Part shown: positions 7,731-15,085 of the stretch, piece by piece
Numbering within the stretch: position 1 is the first letter of the stretch
Layout: each line of letters begins with the position of its first letter
Source: an uncultured Oscillospiraceae bacterium
GTDB taxonomy: Bacteria; Bacillota; Clostridia; UBA1212; SIG427
Reading direction: 5' to 3'
DNA length: 37,294 bases
Assembly: GCA_902465325.1 (NCBI GenBank)
Contig: CABQMV010000002.1
Coordinates: 1-37,294 of the forward strand
Notes under the pieces: generated by a model
The model's input: the letters and a program-made list of their open reading frames with translations, nothing else
Told to the model about the DNA's origin: nothing
Database searches by the model: none
Position numbers and translations under genes: made by a program

Positions 7731-8941
7731 AATGTCTCATACCTTTCCGCTACTTTATTTAAAAATTCCTCCAGTCCCAGCACATGCTTTTCCGGCAGCT
7801 GAGAAATAAGGGCCAAGTCCCCGGTCATATATCCGTCGCCTACCGTGTCTAAAACGGCCTGCTCAAGCTTCTCGCCGTATGCAGTCAGCTCCGGCAGCGA
7901 ATCCATCTCGCCTCTCTTCTTAAAGGCTCCCGTCCAGGCAAAGATTGTAGCAATCGGATTCGTCGACGTCTTTTCCCCCGCTAAATATCTGTGATAGTGC
8001 CGAGGAATTGTTCCATGCGCAGCCTCATATTCAAACCACCCGTTAGGAGAAACCAGAACAGAAGTCATCATGGCCAGACTGCCAAAAGCCGTAGCCAGCA
8101 TATCCGAAAAGACGTCTCCGTCATAATTTTTACAGGCCCATACAAAACCGCCTTTGGATTTCATCACTCTGGCAATGGCATCATCGATCAGAGTATAAAA
8201 ATATTCAATTCCCAGCGCTTCAAATTTTTCTCTGTACTCTGCCTGATAAATATCGTTAAAGATATCCTTAAAGTGATGGTCATATTTCTTTGAAATCGTA
8301 TCCTTAGTAGAAAACCAGAGACTCATTTTAACAGACAGCGCATACTCAAAGCAGGCTCTGGCAAAGCTCTCAATAGATGAGTCAACATTGTGCATTCCCA
8401 TGGCAATACCACCGGACTTATCATACTCATGGAGAAGAAGCGTCTGCTTCCTGCCATCAGGCTGTGTAATAACAAGCTCCGCCCTGCTGCCCTTTTCCAC
8501 CTTGGTGTCCACAGCAGAATAGAGATCGCCGTACGCATGTCTGGCAATTACAATCGGAGCCTCCCATCCCTTTACCAGCGGAGAGATTCCCTTTACCAGA
8601 ATAGGAGCCCGGAACACAGTTCCGTCCAGCATAGAACGGATAGTACCATTGGGGCTTTTCCACATCTTTTTCAGTTTAAACTCCTCTACCCGCGCTGCAT
8701 TTGGAGTAATTGTAGCACATTTTACTGCGACGCCGTACTTCTTAGTAGCCTCTGCGCTGTCTCGGGTCACCTGATCATCTGTAGCATCTCTGTTCTCCAG
8801 TCCAAGATCATAGTATTCAGACTTCATATCCACATAGGGAAAAATTAAAATCTCCTTGATCTTCTTCCAGACGATCCTGGTCATTTCATCGCCGTCCATT
8901 TCAACCAGCGGCGTTTTCATTTGAATCTTTGAATTACCCAT
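7727..8941 (-). CDS. icd: NADP-dependent isocitrate dehydrogenase, eukaryote-like type
   Basis: Oxidatively decarboxylates isocitrate to 2-oxoglutarate, supplying 2-oxoglutarate for glutamate synthesis and NADPH. The 404-aa protein belongs to the subfamily found in eukaryotic NADP-IDH and some bacteria rather than the E. coli/Bacillus type: MDGDEMTRIVWKKIKE near the N-terminus, TITPNAARVEEFKLKKMWKS, KNYDGDVFSDMLATAFGS, and EAAHGTIPRHYHRY followed by STNPIATIFAW. I start at ATG 8941, which has AAAGGAG seven bases upstream, not at the in-frame GTG 8947, which nearly abuts that site. It is first in the icd-pgi-nagB operon. Confidence 0.95.
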   Translation of the reverse strand: MGNSKIQMKTPLVEMDGDEMTRIVWKKIKEILIFPYVDMKSEYYDLGLENRDATDDQVTRDSAEATKKYGVAVKCATITPNAARVEEFKLKKMWKSPNGTIRSMLDGTVFRAPILVKGISPLVKGWEAPIVIARHAYGDLYSAVDTKVEKGSRAELVITQPDGRKQTLLLHEYDKSGGIAMGMHNVDSSIESFARACFEYALSVKMSLWFSTKDTISKKYDHHFKDIFNDIYQAEYREKFEALGIEYFYTLIDDAIARVMKSKGGFVWACKNYDGDVFSDMLATAFGSLAMMTSVLVSPNGWFEYEAAHGTIPRHYHRYLAGEKTSTNPIATIFAWTGAFKKRGEMDSLPELTAYGEKLEQAVLDTVGDGYMTGDLALISQLPEKHVLGLEEFLNKVAERYETL

Positions 8942-9269
8942 AGTCACTCTCCTTTATAACACGAAACCCCTAATTTATGTATCTCAGAGCAAACATAAAA
9001 GGATTTTCAGGCAACGATTTCCGATAGGCAGGCCCCATCTTTTTTCATTTAAGCCGCCTCTTTTGTCTAACAATGTCAAACAGGCGGAGATAACCGGATA
9101 TTACTTTTATACCCATTCTCTTTGAGGGCTCTGCCCAGATACAGCAGCCGTTTACCTTCAAAATAAACAACAGAGTTAATGTATCACATTTCCTATAAAA
9201 AAGCAATGCAGAAAGCCCGGAGAGAATCTCCGGGCTTTGACCATTTATTGAAATATATGTGAAGATTAT
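8942..9269. other. 328-bp intergenic region upstream of icd
   Basis: No gene is visible. On the minus strand it should contain the icd promoter, but no convincing -35/-10 pair is present: a TTGACA at 9071-9076 has no good -10 at 17 bp. A hairpin of CCGCCT (9054-9059) with AGGCGG (9082-9087), extended by an inner TTTG/CAAA, overlaps that TTGACA and could be regulatory. The left-hand end holds the icd ribosome binding site, the right-hand end the terminator at 9212-9238. Confidence 0.5.
9212..9238 (-). terminator. terminator after the surface-protein gene
   Basis: A perfect 12-bp stem, AAAGCCCGGAGA (9212-9223) with TCTCCGGGCTTT (9227-9238), has a 3-nt loop. On the minus strand it is followed by a T-rich but interrupted tail ending TTTTTT. 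It lies 31 nt past the stop at 9270. Confidence 0.85.
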
Positions 9270-9821
9270 TTACTCTGCAATCTTCTTTTTCGCAGCTACC
9301 ACAGCAACCGCAGCCGTTGCCAGCAAAGTAAAGCCTCCGAACAGCGCAGCAGAAGAAATATCGGAACCGGTTTTGGAAACGGCATCTCCGTCGTACTCAT
9401 AAATCTTCTTTCCCTCATAGAAAAACTCAAGAATCATATGGTCCGCAGGATTTACCCGGTCAGCATCGGTTCTGGTGGTAAACTTTACCTCTACGTTTAC
9501 AACTGCACAGGCAGCCTGTACCCACTCTAATACCTGCTGAACCTCTTCTCTTGTATAGTTCCGGGGATCGTTCCCTTTTGAGGCATCGGCAATGGTATTA
9601 ACCTTCTTCAAGTAATCCAAAAGCTGAGCAGCCTGATCGTCAGTCACAGGTACAACGCCCATCAGCTTCTGTACATCGTCCTTATACTGATCTGCCATAG
9701 GCATTGTCAGAAAATAGTTATAAACATCGTCCACTGTCGTAGCGGAAGCCGCCATAGGAGCGCACATAACCCCTACCAGAAGAACCAGCGCAAATACACA
9801 AGCAATCATTCTTTTTTTCAT
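9270..9821 (-). CDS. secreted surface protein with sortase-like C-terminal anchor
   Basis: A 183-aa protein of unrecognised family. It has a signal peptide (MKKRMIACVFALVLLVGVMC, probable cleavage after ASA), an ectodomain of about 120 residues that is helical and charged early and more beta-like later, and a C-terminus with SKTGSD, a hydrophobic helix and KKKIAE. That last arrangement is a cell-wall sorting signal in which SKTG stands in for LPxTG; clostridial class B and D sortases accept such variants (family knowledge). I start at ATG 9821, which has GAGGAG nine bases upstream. A strong private promoter precedes it, and a sortase gene lies two genes upstream on the same strand, so substrate and enzyme are probably a pair. 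Confidence 0.65.
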   Translation of the reverse strand: MKKRMIACVFALVLLVGVMCAPMAASATTVDDVYNYFLTMPMADQYKDDVQKLMGVVPVTDDQAAQLLDYLKKVNTIADASKGNDPRNYTREEVQQVLEWVQAACAVVNVEVKFTTRTDADRVNPADHMILEFFYEGKKIYEYDGDAVSKTGSDISSAALFGGFTLLATAAVAVVAAKKKIAE

Positions 9822-9889
9822 AAAATAAATCTCCTCATACATCTAAACCAATACATTCAAAATAAACTGAACTCATTAATTTAAATGTC

Positions 9890-9918
9890 ATTATAATATT
9901 TAAAATAGGCAAAGTCAA
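9890..9918 (-). promoter_or_regulatory. strong promoter of the surface-protein gene
   Basis: Minus strand: -35 TTGACT (9913-9918), 17-bp spacer, -10 TATAAT (9890-9895), close to consensus. It lies in the AT-rich gap between the membrane-protein gene and the surface-protein gene, so the latter can be expressed more highly than the sortase operon upstream. Confidence 0.85.
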
Positions 9919-9946
9919 ACTTTTTTCTTCTCGCTCCCAGCCCATA

Positions 9947-10831
9947 CTATATATGGGGTCTGTGTCTCTTAGCCTTTACAAGGGAATACCATACAATACA
10001 GCCGGCCAGGCCTACGGTGAATACACAAAAAAACAGAACAGACCAGAGCCGCATAGATGATTCCACCGTCCCTATAAAGCCCTGTACAAAGGAAGCCATG
10101 CCTGATGAAACAAGCTTGAGTCTTTTCGTTACATCATAGGAACAGAAAATCATGGTAGGAATAAAAATCGTGGCCGAGGCAAGCCAAAGAGCAGTGGCAG
10201 ATTTATAAGCAGCTCTGGATAAATTGTCTTTATTTAAAACAAATATTATTACAGAAACACAAACCGTCAGCAGAAGCATGGGCCAAAAGACATCGGATAC
10301 ATCGGACACAACGCGGCTGACAACGGTACCAATCCGCGAAACAGCTCCTGTTAAAGCTTCTGGAAGATAATTGGCCTGAGCGTTTACATTGTCAATAAAC
10401 AAATTCAGTATCGCAGTCCGGTCCTCCTCCGATGTTTTCATCCCGGATTCCTGCTCAAAGGCATCAAACTGTCTGTTTACAGTTTCGGCAAGCTCCTTAT
10501 GCTCGCTGCGGTATTGGACGACCTCTTCGCCCGTAAAAAGAGAATGGATTACCGACCTGGTATATTTGTGGGCATCCTCTAGCAGAGCATTCCGGTTCAG
10601 ACTCTCGTAGAGCTCCTGAGAAGGCAGCGCCACGACACTCTGGTTGGTCTGAAAGGCTCCCTTTGTGGCACTCAGTATTGTGTTGTCAAATTCATCGTTT
10701 ATAATCCCTTCGTAGTACTTTCCACTGTCAGAGAGACAAAATTTTACCATTCCCGACGCCAGCGTGACAACGGTCAGTATATAGAGTATGATATGCAGAA
10801 CCACTGTGGAATACGTTATTGATTTGCGCAT
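9947..10831 (-). CDS. multi-pass membrane protein with large extracytoplasmic loop
   Basis: I do not recognise the family. The 294-aa protein has one N-terminal transmembrane helix (about residues 8-30), a mostly helical, charged segment of about 140 residues (30-180), and three C-terminal hydrophobic helices (about 182-198, 212-232, 260-285), with a basic tail. The start is ATG 10831 with GGAG eight bases upstream. It lies between the sortase gene (34 nt upstream) and the surface-protein gene (125 nt downstream), all on one strand, so it may belong to the surface-protein assembly machinery. That role is inference from position only. Confidence 0.7.
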   Translation of the reverse strand: MRKSITYSTVVLHIILYILTVVTLASGMVKFCLSDSGKYYEGIINDEFDNTILSATKGAFQTNQSVVALPSQELYESLNRNALLEDAHKYTRSVIHSLFTGEEVVQYRSEHKELAETVNRQFDAFEQESGMKTSEEDRTAILNLFIDNVNAQANYLPEALTGAVSRIGTVVSRVVSDVSDVFWPMLLLTVCVSVIIFVLNKDNLSRAAYKSATALWLASATIFIPTMIFCSYDVTKRLKLVSSGMASFVQGFIGTVESSMRLWSVLFFCVFTVGLAGCIVWYSLVKAKRHRPHI

Positions 10832-10865
10832 AGTCTATTCTCCATTCTCTAAAAGCTCAACCGGG

Positions 10866-11549
10866 TCACTGCCACGGAATGCCTGATACCTTTGTACACA
10901 GTATTCCGATACGCTGCGACCGGTATGCCGCAGCTCTGGGATAGCAAGTATAACAAAACAGCGTCTCCTGTCCGGAGCTGTCCTGCTTTACCCAGCTCTC
11001 CTCTTCAGGTGAAAAAATAACAATTTCCGTCACCTCATATACATACTGACCGTATATTGTATCCAATATCACCTGTTCCCCTTCCTTCATATCCTCCAGA
11101 CAGTGAAACGCGGCACTTACATGGCTGTTCAGTACGGTTTTCCCTCCCTGTCCCGGATATTTAGAGCTGAAATACTGGCCAATGACCATCTGATTCAAAA
11201 TATCGTTTCCATCGCCCAGAAACACCGGCGCATCCTTAACATTTTGGCTGGGAATGGAAAGGGTTGCCCACTGCTGTCCCCATCGAATGGAAGGGAACTG
11301 CGCAGCATTATAGGACTGCGTCTCCTCCTCTACCTGAATATCCAGCTTGTCCAGCTCCGTATTCAGAACGGTTCCTGATTCAGAAAGAGCGCTGTTGGAA
11401 GAAATCAGCAAAGACCAAATGGTGGAATCCACTATTTTGGCCTGAAAAAACCAGTAAGAGAAACAGAAAATCGCTCCTAAAAATAGCAGACAGGGCAAAG
11501 CCTTAAGTAAAATACGCTGATACAGCTTTTTATGTTTTTTTGCACTCAT
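10866..11549 (-). CDS. class D-like sortase
   Basis: A 227-aa membrane-anchored transpeptidase that would join the cleaved C-terminal motif of a surface protein to peptidoglycan or another acceptor. An N-terminal transmembrane helix spans about residues 18-36. The catalytic set is visible: His143 in TVLNSHVSAAFH, Cys202 in LFCYTCYPR, and Arg213 in RSQRIGI. The TCYP context points to class D. Its ATG overlaps the stop of the UDP-sugar pyrophosphorylase/LicD gene by one base (TAATG), which implies coupled translation. The probable substrate is the secreted protein at 9270-9821. Confidence 0.88.
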   Translation of the reverse strand: MSAKKHKKLYQRILLKALPCLLFLGAIFCFSYWFFQAKIVDSTIWSLLISSNSALSESGTVLNTELDKLDIQVEEETQSYNAAQFPSIRWGQQWATLSIPSQNVKDAPVFLGDGNDILNQMVIGQYFSSKYPGQGGKTVLNSHVSAAFHCLEDMKEGEQVILDTIYGQYVYEVTEIVIFSPEEESWVKQDSSGQETLFCYTCYPRAAAYRSQRIGILCTKVSGIPWQ

Positions 11550-13639
11550 TAGACTTGTATCTCCGTTACATGATGAGTAATGCGGTCCTCCGGCTCGGGC
11601 AGCTTTGAATAGTCTCCAAACTGGAGCTCCAAAAAGCGCTCCGGATCCGCCGGTACAGGAAGCCTCCGGCCTTCAAAGCAAATATCCTGCCTGATAACAG
11701 GTTCCCGAATTACATTCATAGGATACATGATTTTATCGTAATTTACAACTAACAACGCACTGATATACTGATCTGCGCCCTGATTCACCAAATGGGCATC
11801 CCGCATAAGGCTTCTGCGCTTCGCCTTCAGCTTTTTGGCGGACCGCCATGAAAAAACAGTAATAACAGCCCGTTTTATAAGCCCAAAAGAATCCTTCACT
11901 CCGTATTTGTACCGAATCGCCTGATCGTACAAGTTCATCTGCTTTTTATGCCTCCGGCGACGCTCCGGATCATTGGGCACCGGATCATATATGACAAGGT
12001 CGATGCTGAGCTCCTGGCCAATATGGTCGTTTCCCGCATAGTCCGCACATACAAAGCGGGTATTTTTCCTGCGGATCTTGGGAACAACCAAAGGATACTC
12101 CGGATCTGTATCCTCGCTCTGCAGATAAAAGCGCGGATCCATTTCGCCGACACAGGCCAAAAATTTCTCATACTCTTCTCTGCACATACCAATATCAATA
12201 TCATCATCCCAGGGAATAAAGCCGCCGTGCCTCACAGCGCCCAACACGGAGCCCCCGGACAGAAAATACCGGATTCCCTTCTCCCGGCAGATTCGGTCAA
12301 ATTCATCTAGAATTTCCAGCATAGCCTGCTGCGCCCTTTTCAGCTGAGGATTTACCATCTGCAGAAATACTTCATCAGAATATGCTTTCAGCTTTCCTTC
12401 CGCTTTCAGAGTTTCCTGTCTGGCCATATACATCTGTCTGGCCAGTTCAGCGCTGTCCTCCCCAGTTTTATTTTTAACCGGCGCAAACTCCTGGGTCCGC
12501 TCAATACGCAGTACGCCCAAATCCTCCAGCATCATAAAGCAATCAAACAAAAACAGCTCAAATTTATAGGAATCCGGTTCTGGAGAGGTGACCTGCCTGC
12601 CGTCCCGGTAACAGGTTACTTTCTTCACGGCAGTATGATAGTCCATTCCCTTTTCAGCCAGACTTTCTATTACATCCAGCCGGAATATGTAATTTAAAAC
12701 ATTGGTATCTCCATAAACCCAGACACCTTTTTCATCTTTCATCTCCGCGTATTCCCTGGGGATCTCTGTATATTCAATAACGCCCGGCCTTCCGTTTCGG
12801 AAACAGAAAATACCGGACTTTTCTCCAGGTCCCCTTTTTATGTAGGACTTGGCAGCCACTGTCTTTCCTGCATCCAGGGTATATCCCATAAAAAGAGGAT
12901 CCGCCATTTGTACCAGGCAGTTGTCAATTCCACAGATGAACAGCCACTCGACGCCCTTTTTCTTCATATCCGCCAACGCGCCTGAACGGTGCAGGGACTG
13001 AAACAGCCCTCCGTTCCCGTTAGGGCTTCTGAGCACTTTACAAGGGGACTCCAGCAGAATTTCCCCATTTTGATCCATTACCGGAATCATGGTCTGCGGA
13101 AAAAAGTAAACACTTTCTCTGGGGTAGTGAAAATACTCATTGGCTTCAAAAAAATCCACTGTGTCCTTATGATTGATCTCACTGGTCATAATATACCAGG
13201 GAACAACTCTTCCAGCTTCTATCGAAACTTTCTTCAGACCGTCGCACTGTATCTCAAACAGGGACTTTCCGCTGGGAAGGCCAATATCATAGGTCCCCTT
13301 TGGACCGTCGTGTCCCAGTCTGCTGCCCTGTCCGCCTGCCATGGTCAGGGCAGCCATTTTTCCCTTCATAAGAATCCCCATGCCTTTGCGGCATAGACGT
13401 TCTTTCTCCTGCTCTGTCATAGAAGTGGCATCGGTACACGGCATAGGAGAGATGCTGATATCCCCTGCCGTCACAGCGCCGGAACCCACATTTTTATATA
13501 AACTGTCCATCAGGGGAAAATCAATATTGAAAATATCCTCGGTCAGCTGTTCTTTCTCCTGCTCCGATAGGGTATCCCAGTACAGCAGCAGCTGCTGCTG
13601 TCCATATTTCTCAGTAATCTCCTGTACTTTTGTATTCAT
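11549..13639 (-). CDS. fusion of UAP1-type UDP-sugar pyrophosphorylase and LicD phosphotransferase
   Basis: A single 696-aa frame with two enzymes. Residues about 1-405 are a UDPGP-family pyrophosphorylase of the UDP-N-acetylhexosamine type: AGGQGSRLGHDGPKG (nucleotide loop), SPNGNGGLF, CGIDNCL, GVIEYTEIP and FAPVKN. Residues about 440-696 are a LicD domain: FLSGGSVLGAVRHGGFIPWD followed by DDIDIG, with the Asp cluster used for metal and nucleotide binding. LicD proteins transfer phosphorylcholine or other phospho-ligands to teichoic acid or glycan sugars. I start at ATG 13639, which has GGGAG upstream; the ATG four codons earlier abuts its purine run. It overlaps the upstream membrane-protein gene by 29 nt and the sortase by 1 nt. 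Confidence 0.85.
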   Translation of the reverse strand: MNTKVQEITEKYGQQQLLLYWDTLSEQEKEQLTEDIFNIDFPLMDSLYKNVGSGAVTAGDISISPMPCTDATSMTEQEKERLCRKGMGILMKGKMAALTMAGGQGSRLGHDGPKGTYDIGLPSGKSLFEIQCDGLKKVSIEAGRVVPWYIMTSEINHKDTVDFFEANEYFHYPRESVYFFPQTMIPVMDQNGEILLESPCKVLRSPNGNGGLFQSLHRSGALADMKKKGVEWLFICGIDNCLVQMADPLFMGYTLDAGKTVAAKSYIKRGPGEKSGIFCFRNGRPGVIEYTEIPREYAEMKDEKGVWVYGDTNVLNYIFRLDVIESLAEKGMDYHTAVKKVTCYRDGRQVTSPEPDSYKFELFLFDCFMMLEDLGVLRIERTQEFAPVKNKTGEDSAELARQMYMARQETLKAEGKLKAYSDEVFLQMVNPQLKRAQQAMLEILDEFDRICREKGIRYFLSGGSVLGAVRHGGFIPWDDDIDIGMCREEYEKFLACVGEMDPRFYLQSEDTDPEYPLVVPKIRRKNTRFVCADYAGNDHIGQELSIDLVIYDPVPNDPERRRRHKKQMNLYDQAIRYKYGVKDSFGLIKRAVITVFSWRSAKKLKAKRRSLMRDAHLVNQGADQYISALLVVNYDKIMYPMNVIREPVIRQDICFEGRRLPVPADPERFLELQFGDYSKLPEPEDRITHHVTEIQV

Positions 13640-14117
13640 CTTTACTCCCATCCTTTTTTACGGTAACGGCCCACAGACCCAGTCCAGCTGTATATGCCAG
13701 CAGAGGGCAGAGCCATTCATACAAATTTTTATTGAAAATCCAAAGTCCCAGTACGCCCAATAGGTGCACAGCCCAAAAGCCCGCCGGGAGGATCCCTGCA
13801 TATAGGGGCCTTCCCGGCAGGGTCAGTTCAGACGCCAGCTTTTCCGGAAGCTTGCACATCCCCAGCACAAGCATACCGCCTATTACCGCAGAGAGTACCA
13901 GGGACACAGTATTCAGCGCCTGAGCATATTCCGGTGTATTATATTGCACACCCGGCAAATTCATGACGGCTAAAATTACCTTTCCGTAGCCAATAAACCG
14001 TCTGTTGATAAACAGATGCAGGGCAAACAGATTTGCCGCCTGTACCAGGGCTAAAACGCCAAGCAATATATACTCTCGATTTTTTCTAAGATATTCCTTC
14101 CACATGGATATGTTCAA
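13611..14117 (-). CDS. small four-helix membrane protein
   Basis: I do not recognise the family. The 168-aa product has four hydrophobic helices (about residues 16-36, 68-86, 104-124 and 131-150) and a short charged C-terminus. The start is uncertain: TTG 14117 has GGGAG six bases upstream, whereas the ATG four codons later (14105) has no well-placed site, so I prefer TTG. It overlaps the phosphatase gene by 32 nt and the pyrophosphorylase/LicD gene by 29 nt. This dense packing suggests coupled translation and a membrane role in the same envelope pathway, which is inference. Confidence 0.7.
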   Translation of the reverse strand: MNISMWKEYLRKNREYILLGVLALVQAANLFALHLFINRRFIGYGKVILAVMNLPGVQYNTPEYAQALNTVSLVLSAVIGGMLVLGMCKLPEKLASELTLPGRPLYAGILPAGFWAVHLLGVLGLWIFNKNLYEWLCPLLAYTAGLGLWAVTVKKDGSKDEYKSTGDY

Positions 14118-14745
14118 AAATTTCTCCCAGCGTTTCTACATAAAAATCTGCGTTTTCTGCCCTGAGCCGTTCTCTGTCTCCAATTCCGTACAGCGCTCCG
14201 CAGGTGTGGATTCCGGCTCGTCTCCCTGCTTGTATATCTGTATAGGAATCTCCCACCATAAGGCCCCTTCTACGTCCCGCCAGTTCCATGCATTTGATCA
14301 GCCCCTCTGGGTCCGGCTTCATTTTAACCAGAGATTCCGGACCGTAGATTCGTTGAAAGCAGTGTGCAATGCCCATCTCCTGTACCAATTTTACAGTAAT
14401 AGGCTCCGGCTTGTTGGACACCACAAACTGGGGAACCCCCGTATGAAAAAGAAGCTCCAGAGTTTTGCTCACAGTAGGATACAATACTGTCTGAATTTTG
14501 CTGTGTTCCCGATAAAACGCCTTGTACCAGCTAAGGGCCTCCTCTTGCTTGCTCTCCTCCATTCCGGGCAGGCATTGCTTCAGGAGATACCGGGCCCCAA
14601 AGCCTACGTGGGAAATAATCTCCGCGATATCCATAATCTCCGCCCCATACTGTCTTTGAGCCGCCTGCACGGCGCCGGCAATGTCGGCGGCGGTATCTGC
14701 TATCACGCCGTCAAAATCGTATATAACAAGATCAACATCAATCAT
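14086..14745 (-). CDS. HAD-superfamily phosphatase (phosphoglycolate-phosphatase-like)
   Basis: A 219-aa HAD hydrolase. Motif I is YDFDGVIADT (about 9-18) with the nucleophile and acid Asp pair, then a helical cap domain, motif II FVVSNKP, motif III Lys in VKMKPDPEG, and motif IV GLMVGDSYTDIQAGRRAG. Family members dephosphorylate phosphoglycolate, sugar phosphates or nucleotides, and specificity cannot be read from sequence. It begins in an 8-nt overlap with rsfS and runs into the four-helix membrane-protein gene, so it may serve the sugar/LicD pathway or be a general housekeeping phosphatase. Confidence 0.85.
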   Translation of the reverse strand: MIDVDLVIYDFDGVIADTAADIAGAVQAAQRQYGAEIMDIAEIISHVGFGARYLLKQCLPGMEESKQEEALSWYKAFYREHSKIQTVLYPTVSKTLELLFHTGVPQFVVSNKPEPITVKLVQEMGIAHCFQRIYGPESLVKMKPDPEGLIKCMELAGRRRGLMVGDSYTDIQAGRRAGIHTCGALYGIGDRERLRAENADFYVETLGEIFEHIHVEGIS

Positions 14746-15085
14746 TGGCTTTTATCTTCCCCGCACTGTCTCTCCAAAGTCTCTCTAAATTATAAAATTC
14801 TCTTTGATCCTCTAAAAACACATGGGCCACTACATCAATAAAGTCCAGCAGAATCCATCCGGCCGTATCATACCCCTCTATATGGGAGCATTTTACCCCC
14901 GCCTCCTCCATCCTCGCCTCTATCTCATCTGCAATTCCCCGAACATGGGTGGTAGAGGTACCGCTGCATATAATAAAATAATCTGTTACATCAGTTAATC
15001 TGGCAGTATCAAGTACTTCTATATTTTTTGCCTTCCTGTCGTCCATAATTGCAGAAATTTTATCTGCCATTTCTCTGGAATTCAT
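14738..15085 (-). CDS. rsfS: ribosomal silencing factor RsfS
   Basis: Binds ribosomal protein L14 and blocks subunit joining when nutrients are scarce. The 115-aa length and motifs are typical: DYFIICSGTSTTHVRGIADEI, SHIEGYDTAGWILLDFIDVV and HVFLEDQREFYNLERLW. The ATG has GGAGGAG upstream. It overlaps the nadD/yqeK fusion by 26 nt and the HAD gene by 8 nt. The order nadD-yqeK-rsfS is standard in Firmicutes. Confidence 0.95.
   Translation of the reverse strand: MNSREMADKISAIMDDRKAKNIEVLDTARLTDVTDYFIICSGTSTTHVRGIADEIEARMEEAGVKCSHIEGYDTAGWILLDFIDVVAHVFLEDQREFYNLERLWRDSAGKIKAND

Noticed and set aside
11948..12310. Plus-strand frame opposite the LicD domain
   Set aside because: Shadow frame; the LicD motifs on the minus strand are unambiguous.
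14005..14841. Plus-strand 278-codon frame opposite the HAD and rsfS genes
   Set aside because: It is antisense to three overlapping real genes and has no domain features.
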